From: JAEUHO01 sp046350655
GTDB lineage: Bacteria; Planctomycetota; PLA2; JAEUHO01
Assembly: GCA_046350655.1 (NCBI GenBank)
Contig: JAXMAB010000007.1
Location: forward strand, 372,001 to 436,000
Direction of reading: 5' to 3'
DNA: 64,000 nucleotides
In this document: piece after piece, positions 44,842 to 52,444 of the stretch
Layout: each line of letters begins with the position of its first letter
Numbering within the stretch: position 1 is the first letter of the stretch
Notes under the pieces: generated by a model
What the model saw: only the letters and a program-made list of their open reading frames with translations
Database searches by the model: none
What the model was told of the DNA's origin: nothing
Position numbers and translations under genes: made by a program

Positions 44842-45963
44842 CTACTTGCCCTCCCCCACGATCTTCGGATCGACCCACGTCGGGTCGCGCGGGGAGTCGT
44901 GGTCGCGGAACCACTGCTCGAAGTCGCGGAGCTTGGCCATCAGCGCGCCGTCCTTCGCCTTGGGCTCCTTGCAGTAGACCTGCATCGCCTTGACGATCGC
45001 GCCCTTGACCTTGTCCCAGACGACCTTCTGCGTCTGCTCCTCCTTCGTGCGGCCGCGCTCCGCGGCCGACTCGGGGCCGACGAAGGAGATCAGCGACTTC
45101 TTCACGAAGTCGTGGCGGACCGTGCCCTTCACGTCGGTGAAGAGGATGATCGCCTCGTACATCGCCTTGGTGCGCTCGGCGTCGCCCTTGTTCGTCGAGT
45201 ACTTCACCCAGTCGAGGCAGTACGTGAAGCCGTCCTTCGTGTTGAGCAGCGCGATGGCCTTGAAGGCCTCGTCGTACAGCGTCGTCGGCGGGTCGTACTC
45301 CTTCGCCTTGAAGATCTTCGTCTCGAGGATGTTGATGATCTTCGGGGTGATCTCGGGACGGCACCAGCCGAGGATCTGCGCCGCCTTGATGTTGACGTCG
45401 TCGCGCAGGTTGGCGCTCGTGTTCGGCTTCACGTACTTCAGCTCGAACGCGTCGAGGAACAGCTTCTCCGCCTCCTTGTAGAAGCGGGTCGCGTCGGCCT
45501 CGAAGGTGGCCTTGCCGGCCTCGTCGTTCGGCACGAGGTTCGTGTACGCCTTCGCCAGCGCGTCGAGCGACGCGAGGATGTCCTGGTTGTCCGACTTGGA
45601 CTTCTTCAGGAGCTCCTTCAGGCGACCGGCCTCGACCTCGGCGTCCTTGAGGGTCACCGGCGTCTTCGGGTCGAAGTACGGGTTGGCGATGCCGCCGCGC
45701 TTCGGCGCGTTCTCGGCCGGCGCCGCGGGCGCGGCCGGGTCGCCCATCGCCGGGTCGCCCATCGCCGGATCGCCCATCGCCGGGTCGTCCATCGCGGGCT
45801 CGGCCATCCCGGGCTCGGCCATGCCCGGTTCCGCGGGCGGGGCCGACGGCGCGGGCTTGGCATCGTCGGCGTGCGCGAACGACGCGACGACGACGAGGGC
45901 GGCACCGGCGAACAGCACGGTGCCTCGGCGGAACCACGGGAGCGAAACGGGGGCGAGCGTCAT
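44842..45963 (-). CDS. Secreted protein with Met-Gly-Asp-Pro-Ala repeats
   Basis: 373 residues. Signal peptide (about 1-32, ending SFAHADD), then a low-complexity segment in which the pentapeptide M-[AGD]-[DE]-P-[AG] repeats about seven times, encoded by 15-bp tandem units (about 45740-45840). The rest is a helical domain of charged character (DAEVEAGRLKELLKK, TLYDEAFKAIALLNT, KAMYEAIILFTDVKGTVRH) like an alpha solenoid. The ATG at 45963 has GAGGAG upstream. Function unknown; first gene of a putative three-gene unit. Confidence 0.7.
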   Translation of the reverse strand: MTLAPVSLPWFRRGTVLFAGAALVVVASFAHADDAKPAPSAPPAEPGMAEPGMAEPAMDDPAMGDPAMGDPAMGDPAAPAAPAENAPKRGGIANPYFDPKTPVTLKDAEVEAGRLKELLKKSKSDNQDILASLDALAKAYTNLVPNDEAGKATFEADATRFYKEAEKLFLDAFELKYVKPNTSANLRDDVNIKAAQILGWCRPEITPKIINILETKIFKAKEYDPPTTLYDEAFKAIALLNTKDGFTYCLDWVKYSTNKGDAERTKAMYEAIILFTDVKGTVRHDFVKKSLISFVGPESAAERGRTKEEQTQKVVWDKVKGAIVKAMQVYCKEPKAKDGALMAKLRDFEQWFRDHDSPRDPTWVDPKIVGEGK

Positions 45964-46137
45964 GACGATCTCCTCGACCGGCGGAGGATTGTATCCGTCC
46001 GGGGACGATCCCCGGGACGAACTCGGTTTCCGCCGGTCCGGACGGCCCTCGGGCGGCCGCCGGAACGGGGAAATGCAAGAACCCTGCCGAACGCCCCGAC
46101 CGCCGGCCGCGGGGGCCCGGCCCCGTAGCATGCTTGG

Positions 46138-47562
46138 ATGCCGGTCGGCCCCCCCCTCGTCTCGGTCGTCCTCAGGGTCCCCGGCCTCCCGGCCCCCCTG
46201 GAGGCCCTCCGGCGCCTGCTCGACCGGCCGCGGGCCTTCCTCCGATGGGCCGCGGCGGGCCCCCGGGACCTCGCCACGTGGAGTTTCGCGGGGGCCGACC
46301 CGGTGGAGGTCCTCGACGTGGCGCGCGCCGGCCCCGGCCCGCTCGACCCCTTCGCCCGCCTCGCGCGACGCTGGCCGCGGCGCGTCCGGCGGATCGGCCC
46401 CCGGCTCCCCTTCGCGGGGGGGTGGGTCGCCACCCTCGGCTACGAGGTCCGCAGCGCCGTCGAGCGGACCCCGCCGCCCCGCCGCCCCCCGCTCGGCTTC
46501 CCCGCGATGTCCTCGGCGCGGTACGACGCCGTCCTCGCCTGGGATCACCGTACGGGCGCGACCTTCTCGGCCGGCACGGGCGCCACCGCCGCCGCCGCGC
46601 GGGTCGCGGCGCGCCGCCTGCTCGCGCGCGTCACCGAGGCGCGCCCCCCGACCGGGCCTCGTGTCCCGCCCCCCCGACCGGCGCCCTCGACGACGACCCG
46701 GGCCGCGCCGACCGCGAGGCCCGCCGCGCGTTCCCTCGCGGCGCCGGCGGCCTCGCCCGCCGCGTACCGCCGCCGCGTCGCCGAGATCGTCGAGCGCATC
46801 CGCGCGGGCGACCTCTTCCAGGCCAACCTCTCGCAGCGGTTCGACGCGTCGCTGCGCGCCGCGCCGATCGACGTGTTCGCGGCGATGGCGGCGCGCTCGC
46901 CGGCGCCGTTCCTCACCTACCTCGACGTCGGCGACGGGCGCGTCGTCCTCTCGGCGTCGCCGGAGCGGTTCCTCGCGCTGGCGGGCGACCGCGCCGAGAC
47001 GCGCCCCATGAAGGGCACGCGGCCGCGCGGCGCGACGGCCGGCGCGGACCGGCGGATGCGCGCGGCGCTCGTCGCCAGCGTGAAGGACCGCGCGGAGCTC
47101 GCGATGATCGTCGACCTCGCGCGCAACGACCTCGGGCGGACGTGCCGCCCGGGCACGGTGCGCGTGGTGGTGCCGCGGCGCGTCGAGCGGTACGCGACGG
47201 TGTTCCAGGGCGTCGGCGTCGTCGAGGGCCGGCTCGCGCGCGGGGCGACGGGCCTCGACCTCGTCCGCGGCGCGTTCCCGCCCGGCAGCGTGACCGGCGC
47301 GCCGAAGGTCGAGGCCATGAAGGTGATCGACGCGCTCGAGGGCGAGGGCCGCGGGCCGTACTGCGGCGCGATCGGCTGGCTCGACGAGGGCGGCGACCTC
47401 GACCTCGCGGTCGCGATCCGCACCGTGGTCGTCGCGGGCCGGCGCGCGAGCTATCGCGTGGGCGGCGGCGTCACGCTGCTCTCCGACCCCGAGGCCGAGC
47501 GCGTCGAGACGCTCACGAAGGGCGCCGCGCTCGCGCGCGCGCTCGCGGAGGCCGCCCGGTGA
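46138..47562 (+). CDS. pabB: Aminodeoxychorismate synthase component I
   Basis: 474 residues, chorismate-binding enzyme. GDLFQANLSQRF, SASPERFLAL and the active-site MKGTRPRG (Lys 292) separate PabB, which forms a covalent Lys intermediate, from anthranilate synthase, which has Ala there. PPGSVTGAPKVEAMKVIDALE and GPYCGAIGW complete the core. It makes 4-amino-4-deoxychorismate for folate together with a PabA amidotransferase not seen here. The Pro/Arg/Thr linker at about 168-205 is encoded by dispersed-repeat DNA. Overlaps the Xer gene (GTGA). Confidence 0.93.
   Translation: MPVGPPLVSVVLRVPGLPAPLEALRRLLDRPRAFLRWAAAGPRDLATWSFAGADPVEVLDVARAGPGPLDPFARLARRWPRRVRRIGPRLPFAGGWVATLGYEVRSAVERTPPPRRPPLGFPAMSSARYDAVLAWDHRTGATFSAGTGATAAAARVAARRLLARVTEARPPTGPRVPPPRPAPSTTTRAAPTARPAARSLAAPAASPAAYRRRVAEIVERIRAGDLFQANLSQRFDASLRAAPIDVFAAMAARSPAPFLTYLDVGDGRVVLSASPERFLALAGDRAETRPMKGTRPRGATAGADRRMRAALVASVKDRAELAMIVDLARNDLGRTCRPGTVRVVVPRRVERYATVFQGVGVVEGRLARGATGLDLVRGAFPPGSVTGAPKVEAMKVIDALEGEGRGPYCGAIGWLDEGGDLDLAVAIRTVVVAGRRASYRVGGGVTLLSDPEAERVETLTKGAALARALAEAAR
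46653..46682. repeat. 30-bp repeat shared with hemL
   Basis: 29 of 30 bases identical to 29749-29778 (one C to T change at 46662). Here it encodes part of the non-conserved linker of PabB; a further CGCGAGGCCCG copy follows at 46713-46723. Confidence 0.85.
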
Positions 47563-48659
47563 GCCGCGCCGCGTCCCTCCTCGACGACGTGGAGGCGTTC
47601 CTCCACCACCAGCAGACCGCGCGCCACCTCTCGCCGCACACGCTCCGCGCCTACACGGGCGACCTCGTCGAGCTGGTGGACACGCTCGAGGCCACGGCGC
47701 CGGTCGCCGCCCGCGACGTCGACGTCGTGGCGCTGCGCCGCCACCTCGCGACCCTCGCGGGGAAGGGCCTCCACGTCCGCTCGGTGGCGCGCAAGGTGTC
47801 GGCGATCCGCGCGTTCTTCCGCTGGCTCGCGGCGGAGGGCCGCGTCGACGTGGACCCCGCCGCGGCCCTGAAGGTCGCGAAGCGCGGCCGCCCGCTGCCG
47901 CGGTTCCTCACCCGGGCGCAGGTCGAGGCGCTCCTCCTCGCGCCGCGCGCCGACACGTGGGCCGGCCGGCGCGACCGCGCGATCCTCGAGGTCCTCTACT
48001 CGACGGGCGCGCGCGTGGCCGAGGCGTCGGCGCTCGACCTCGGCGACCTCGACGTCGCCGAGGGGACCGCGCTCCTGCGCGGCAAGGGCCGCAAGGAGCG
48101 GCTCGCGGGCCTCGGGCGTCCCGCGCTCGCGGCGCTCGCCGCCTACCTCGACGCGACGGAGCGGCTGCGCCGCCGCCGCCACCGCTCGGCCGTCTTCCTC
48201 AACAAGACCGGCGGACGGCTCACGGTGCGCGGCATCGCCCGCGTGCTCGACCAGCACGCGCGCGCCGCGGGCCTGCCGCCGGGGACGAGCCCCCACGTGC
48301 TCCGCCACTCGTTCGCGACGCACCTCCTCGAGGCCGGCGCGAACCTGCGCGAGGTGCAGGAGATGCTCGGCCACGCGTCGCTCGCCTCGACGCAGGTCTA
48401 CACGCACCTCACGCTCGAGGCGCTGAAGAAGGTCTACGACGCCGCCCACCCGCGGGCCCGCGGGACCGCGGACGCGGGCGGCGCGTCGTCGGACGACGGC
48501 GGCGTCACCCCCGACGACGTCGACCCCGACGACGACGCTCCCGACGACGGCGAGGCGGGCGACGGCGAGGCGGGCGACGGCGAGCAGCGCGCCTCCGGGC
48601 CCGACGGGCGCCGTCGCGGGCGTCGGGGCGCGGATCGACGCGGCGACCGGTCGGACTGA
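47559..48659 (+). CDS. Xer-type tyrosine recombinase
   Basis: 366 residues. The N-terminal SAM-like core-binding domain (LSPHTLRAYTGDLVELVD) is followed by a catalytic domain with the full set: Arg 152 (STGARVAEAS), Lys 176 (RGKGRKER), His 246-x-x-Arg 249 (HVLRHSFATHLLE), His 272 (LGHASLAST) and Tyr 281 (QVYTHL). XerC/XerD resolve chromosome dimers at dif; which of the two this is cannot be told from one copy. The last 65 residues are an acidic, repetitive Asp/Gly/Glu tail ending in Arg-rich sequence, absent from standard Xer proteins. GTG start overlapping pabB. Confidence 0.92.
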   Translation: MSRAASLLDDVEAFLHHQQTARHLSPHTLRAYTGDLVELVDTLEATAPVAARDVDVVALRRHLATLAGKGLHVRSVARKVSAIRAFFRWLAAEGRVDVDPAAALKVAKRGRPLPRFLTRAQVEALLLAPRADTWAGRRDRAILEVLYSTGARVAEASALDLGDLDVAEGTALLRGKGRKERLAGLGRPALAALAAYLDATERLRRRRHRSAVFLNKTGGRLTVRGIARVLDQHARAAGLPPGTSPHVLRHSFATHLLEAGANLREVQEMLGHASLASTQVYTHLTLEALKKVYDAAHPRARGTADAGGASSDDGGVTPDDVDPDDDAPDDGEAGDGEAGDGEQRASGPDGRRRGRRGADRRGDRSD

Positions 48660-48678
48660 CCCCGGGCCCCTCGCGGCA

Positions 48679-48689
48679 CGCGAGGCCCG
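48679..48689 (+). repeat. Dispersed word CGCGAGGCCCG
   Basis: Exact copy 20 bp after the Xer stop codon, in the convergent gap. Confidence 0.8.
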
Positions 48690-48760
48690 CGCGCCTCCGG
48701 GTCCGCGCGCCCGGGCTTCACGGCCGCGAAGCGCGGGCCGCAGGGCCCGCGCGCCGAGCG

Positions 48761-48790
48761 GGTGTTCGGGGGGGTCGGGCCCCGAACACC
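48761..48790. terminator. Bidirectional hairpin between Xer and S4 genes
   Basis: GGTGTTCGGGG and its exact complement CCCCGAACACC form an 11-bp stem with an 8-nt loop in the convergent gap. No T-run, but stem strength and position suit termination from either side. Confidence 0.6.
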
Positions 48791-48856
48791 GCGCGAAGGC
48801 GATTTCCTCGCAGCCCTCGAGCGGACCCGCGCCCGGGCGGACCCGCGCGCGCCGCG

Positions 48857-49141
48857 TCAGGCCGTCGGCGCGTCGGGGCCGGGGACGACCTTCCACCAGC
48901 GTCCGTGGTGCGTGACGACGTCGCCCGGGACGAGCTTGCGGCTGCGGCGCACCTCGACGGCGCCGTTCACGCGCACCTCGCCCTCCTGGATCGCCACCTT
49001 CGCGCCGCCGCCGGTGTCCGCGGCCCCGACCGCCTTCAGGAGCTGCTGGAGCTCGATGGACGACGCGCCGCCGCGCAGGGCGAACGCCTCGGGTTCCTTG
49101 GGCGTCGTGGCGCGGGCCGCCTTGCCGGGTCGCTTGGCCAT
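48857..49141 (-). CDS. Small S4-like RNA-binding protein (YbcJ type)
   Basis: 94 residues, essentially one S4 domain: IELQQLLKAVGAADTGGGAK, VAIQEGEVRVNGAVEVRRSRKL and VPGDVVTHHGRWWKVV. YbcJ/YaaA-like proteins bind structured RNA; the partner is unknown. A Lys/Arg-rich N-terminal extension of about 25 residues precedes the domain. Single gene, convergent with Xer and divergent from the PD40 gene. Confidence 0.82.
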   Translation of the reverse strand: MAKRPGKAARATTPKEPEAFALRGGASSIELQQLLKAVGAADTGGGAKVAIQEGEVRVNGAVEVRRSRKLVPGDVVTHHGRWWKVVPGPDAPTA

Positions 49142-49203
49142 CCGCCCATGGTACGCGGCGACCGCCCGCGACGGCCCGGAACCCGGGGCGGTATCCTGCG
49201 GGC

Positions 49204-50112
49204 ATGGGCGACGGCATCCGGCTGGTGGACGAGCGGCAGGTCACCTTCGGGCTCGAGGGATGCGAGCATCCCGTGTTCGCGCCCGACGGGAAGCGGCTCG
49301 CGTACTACGGCGGCGCGTACGGCTGGATCCAGCTGTTCGTCGTCGGCGCCGACGGCCGCGGCGGCCGGCCGCTCACGTGCGACCGCGGGAACCACACCCA
49401 GCCCGACTTCGACCCCGACGGACGGTACGTCTGGTTCCGCGCCCAGCGCGCGAACGACGCGCCGTGGTCGATCCAGCGGGTCGCCGTCGACGATCCCTCG
49501 GACCGCGCGGTCGTGCTCGAGGACCGGAAGGTGTCGTTCAAGCACCCGAGCGTGTCCCCCGACGGCCGGTGGCTCGCGTGGTTCTCCGACGAGGGCTCGC
49601 CGGGCAACTACCACCTGTGGAAGGCCCCGCTCGCCGGGACGACGCTCGGGCGGCGCGTCCGCCTGACGTCGTCCGCCGAGCGCAACGACTGCCACCCGAC
49701 GTGGTCGCCGGACGGGAAGCGCCTCGCGTTCCACGCCTACCTCGGCGTCACGGACGCGGCCGAGAGCCACGTGTTCACGTGCGACGCCGACGGCGGCGAC
49801 GTGCGCCGGCTCACGACCGTCCCGGGCTTCCACAAGCACCCGTTCTTCGTCGGGCGCGACCTGATCGTCTTCCACACCGAGGGCGACGACGTGAAGCGGC
49901 GGCTCGAGCTGATCCACGCGGCCGACGGCGAGCCCGCGGGCCACCTGACGAGCGGGAAGCACCGCGACAAGCACCCGAGCCCGTGGGTCCCCGCCCGCGG
50001 GCCGACGCGGATCTGCTTCGCGAGCAAGCGCCGCGGCCTCGACGTGCCGGGCGCGGAGCCCACCTACGACGTCTTCTGGGGCGTCCTCGAGGGCGTCACC
50101 GTCCGGCGGTGA
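49204..50112 (+). CDS. PD40/TolB-like beta-propeller protein
   Basis: 302 residues with repeated WD40-like PD40 blades: HPVFAPDGKRLAYYGG, QPDFDPDGRYVWF, HPSVSPDGRWLAWFSDEG, HPTWSPDGKRLAFHAY and a last KHPSPW segment, about five to six blades. Unlike TolB it has no signal peptide or N-terminal TolB domain, so it is probably cytoplasmic. Conserved Gly-Asn-His and Asn-Asp-Cys-His turns at equivalent blade positions could form a binding site at the funnel. Function unknown. Confidence 0.78.
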   Translation: MGDGIRLVDERQVTFGLEGCEHPVFAPDGKRLAYYGGAYGWIQLFVVGADGRGGRPLTCDRGNHTQPDFDPDGRYVWFRAQRANDAPWSIQRVAVDDPSDRAVVLEDRKVSFKHPSVSPDGRWLAWFSDEGSPGNYHLWKAPLAGTTLGRRVRLTSSAERNDCHPTWSPDGKRLAFHAYLGVTDAAESHVFTCDADGGDVRRLTTVPGFHKHPFFVGRDLIVFHTEGDDVKRRLELIHAADGEPAGHLTSGKHRDKHPSPWVPARGPTRICFASKRRGLDVPGAEPTYDVFWGVLEGVTVRR

Positions 50113-50265
50113 TCCGCGGCGGGCACGCCGCCGTCGCGGCCGGCGCTCCTGCGCCGCGGCGACCGGGCGCCCCTCGGCGTCAGCGCCTCTGCACCGGAGC
50201 CCTTCGCACTGGAGCCCTTCGCGCCGGATGCGCGCGCCCGCACCGCGGGCCCCGCTGCGGCGGGC

Positions 50266-50276
50266 CGGGCCTCGCG
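50266..50276 (-). repeat. Dispersed word CGCGAGGCCCG
   Basis: Exact copy in reverse orientation, 36 bp from the tRNA 3' end. The 199-bp gap around it (50113-50311) shows nothing else except CACTGGAGCCCTTCG-like short repeats near 50190-50225. Confidence 0.8.
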
Positions 50277-50311
50277 TGCCCCCGCGGGGGTCGCGTCGGC
50301 GAGGAGGGGAG

Positions 50312-50384
50312 TACGCCCAACGGGATTCGAACCCGTGTTACCAGCTTGAAAGGCTGGCGTCCTAGGCCACTGGACGATGGGCGC
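50312..50384 (-). tRNA. tRNA-Glu (anticodon UUC)
   Basis: Cloverleaf on the minus strand: acceptor GCGCCCA paired with TGGGCGT (one G-U at the top), anticodon stem CCAGC/GCTGG around the loop CTTTCAA giving anticodon TTC, and T-arm ACGGG-TTCGAAT-CCCGT. The discriminator is A and CCA is not encoded. Confidence 0.95.
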
Positions 50385-50459
50385 ACGGCGACCGCCGCCC
50401 CCACGGTGCCCGACCCTGCGGCCACGTCAAGCCCGGTCCGTCGACGCGGGGCGCGCCGC

Positions 50460-51524
50460 CTACTTCGCCTGGAAGAGCCCCGCGAGGAACCCCTGCCAAC
50501 GGTCGCGGTCGCGGCCGACGGCGGCCCAGTCCACGTCCATGGCGCGGAAGTCCTTGCCCGGCCGCTTCACGTGCGGCGGGGCCGCGACGTCGTCGCGCAG
50601 CGGGATGTTGGCGATGGGCCCGGCGGCGAGGCGCCCCTCGTTCTCCTTCGAGAGCAGCCAGCGCGCGAACGCCTCGGCGTCGGCGGGGAGGTCGCCGCCG
50701 CGGACGAGCGCGACCGTGTTGGGGATCACGAGCGTGCCGGGCCGGCCGTCGGCCTGGTCCGGGTAGACCACCGCGACGGGGTCGCCCTTCTCGATCGCGA
50801 CGCGGGCGTCGTCCGTGTCGGTGAGGCCCCACGCGACGCCGTTCGACGCGTCGGCGACGAGGCGCATGACCGCGCCGTTGCCGGGCACCAGCTTGACGTC
50901 GCCGGCGGCGGCGCGGGCCGCGACGTCGGTGAAGAACTTGCGGGCCGCGTCCGCGTCCTTGGTGAGGAGCGCGACCGCGTGGGTGTACGTCGTGCCGACC
51001 AGCGGGCGCGCCATCGCGACGCGGCGCCCCTCGCCGCCGAACCGCGGGTCGAGGACGTCCGCGACCGACGCGGGCCAGTCCTTCGGGTCGGGCAGCAGCT
51101 TCGTGTTGACGAGGAGGATGCGCGCGCGGCCCGCGAAGGCGACGAAGCGGCCCTTCGCGTCGCGCCAGCGCTCGGGGAACGCCTCGACGAGGTCCTTCGG
51201 CATCGGCGAGAAGATCCCGAGGTCGGCGAGCGCGACGGTGTTCATGATCTCGTTCGCCCAGACGACGTCGGCGACCGGGTGCTCGCGCTCGGTCTCGAGG
51301 CGCTTCGTGATGCCGACGCTGCGGTTCGCCTCGGTCTCGCCGGAGACGGCCACGGCCTTGCCGGTGGCCTGCCGGTACGCCTCGACGACGGGCTGCGACT
51401 GGTCCTGGTCCACCGAGCAGTAGAGCGTGAGCCCGCCCGACGGGCCGGGGAAGAGGAGCGGCTTCAGCACGTAGGCGGCCGCGGCGAGCACGAGGATCGA
51501 GCCGAGCACGAGGACCTTGTTCAC
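50460..51524 (-). CDS. Fe3+-type (family 1) extracellular solute-binding protein
   Basis: 354 residues. N-terminal anchor or uncleaved signal (VLVLGSILVLAAAAYVLKPL), then a periplasmic-binding fold: LTLYCSVDQDQSQPVVEAYR, VVWANEIMNTVALADLG, ARILLVNTKLLPDPKDWP, TTYTHAVALLTKDADAARKFF and GLTDTDDARVAIEKGDPVAVVYPDQ. This resembles AfuA/FbpA and the PgtC component of the phosphoglycerate sensor. No permease or ATPase gene lies nearby, whereas a kinase and regulator lie upstream on the same strand, so a sensing role is as likely as transport. The GTG at 51524 has GGAGG 8 nt upstream; an ATG at 51551 is an alternative. Confidence 0.84.
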   Translation of the reverse strand: MNKVLVLGSILVLAAAAYVLKPLLFPGPSGGLTLYCSVDQDQSQPVVEAYRQATGKAVAVSGETEANRSVGITKRLETEREHPVADVVWANEIMNTVALADLGIFSPMPKDLVEAFPERWRDAKGRFVAFAGRARILLVNTKLLPDPKDWPASVADVLDPRFGGEGRRVAMARPLVGTTYTHAVALLTKDADAARKFFTDVAARAAAGDVKLVPGNGAVMRLVADASNGVAWGLTDTDDARVAIEKGDPVAVVYPDQADGRPGTLVIPNTVALVRGGDLPADAEAFARWLLSKENEGRLAAGPIANIPLRDDVAAPPHVKRPGKDFRAMDVDWAAVGRDRDRWQGFLAGLFQAK

Positions 51525-51672
51525 GACGGCGTCCTCCGGGGACGCGCCCATCTTCCGGCCCGCGGGGCCCGCGGGGAAGAAGCGACGCGCGCGGCGCGGC
51601 GCGCGGCGGCGCCCGGGTGTCTCCCCGGCGGCACGCCCGGCGCGACGGCGTTCCCGCGGGGTGGCGCGGGGC

Positions 51673-52434
51673 TCAGAGGCCCGCGGCGCGGCCCCGGCGG
51701 TGGGCGCGCTTGAACTTCGCGGGGTCCACGCCGAGCACCTTCAGCTTCTTGTGCAGGTTCGGGCGCGAGATGCCCGCGAGGCGGGCGGCCGCGGCGACGT
51801 TGCCTCCGGTGCGCGCGAGGAGGTCCTCGACGTAGCGGATCTCGAAGCGGCGCTGCGCGTCGCGCAGCTCGAGCGGGTCGTCGCCCGCCTTCGGCATCCC
51901 CGCCTCGCCGGGCTCGGCCGCGGGCGCCGGCTCGTCGGCGGACGGCTCGCCGCCCGGCGCGCGTCGCAGCTCGCTCTCGACGCGCGCGTACTCCTCCGGC
52001 GCGAACCGCCGCTCGACCTCGATCCGCAGGCGCGCGTCGCCCGTCGCGGCGGGCGCGGCGACGGCGTGCTCGAGGATCTTCAGCAGGGCGGGCATCTCGA
52101 ACGGCTTCGTGACGAAGTCGCGCGCGCCCCGCTTCATCGCGACGAGCGCCGTCTCGACGGTCCCGAACGCGGTCATCACGACGACCGGCGTGCCCGGCGA
52201 GGTCTCGGTGACGAGCGCGACCACGTCGAGCCCGGAGAGGTCCGGGAGGCGGACGTCGGAGAGGACGACGTCGTACCGCGTCGTGCGCAGGCGTTCGACG
52301 CCCTCGCGGCCGGTCGGCGCCGTCTCCACGCGCCAGCCCGCGCGCCCGAGCGCCTTGCCGAGCGCGTGCCGCATCGACTCCTCGTCCTCGATCACGAGGA
52401 TCCGGCGCTCGGGGGCGGGGGCGGGGGCGCTCAC
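51673..52434 (-). CDS. Response regulator, receiver plus Fis-type HTH
   Basis: 253 residues. Receiver domain with the EDEES acidic pair, phospho-Asp 60 (VVLSDVRLPD), Thr 88 region (VVMTAF) and Lys 110 (FVTKPF); a linker rich in Ala/Pro/Glu; then a Fis-like helix-turn-helix (YVEDLLARTGGNVAAAARLA, GISRPNLHKKLKVLG). It has the receiver and DNA-binding parts of an NtrC-type regulator without the AAA+ domain, like PgtA-type or RegA-type regulators, so it should not need sigma-54. GTG start 10 nt after the kinase stop. Confidence 0.9.
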   Translation of the reverse strand: MSAPAPAPERRILVIEDEESMRHALGKALGRAGWRVETAPTGREGVERLRTTRYDVVLSDVRLPDLSGLDVVALVTETSPGTPVVVMTAFGTVETALVAMKRGARDFVTKPFEMPALLKILEHAVAAPAATGDARLRIEVERRFAPEEYARVESELRRAPGGEPSADEPAPAAEPGEAGMPKAGDDPLELRDAQRRFEIRYVEDLLARTGGNVAAAARLAGISRPNLHKKLKVLGVDPAKFKRAHRRGRAAGL

Positions 52435-52444
52435 GCGGAAGAGC

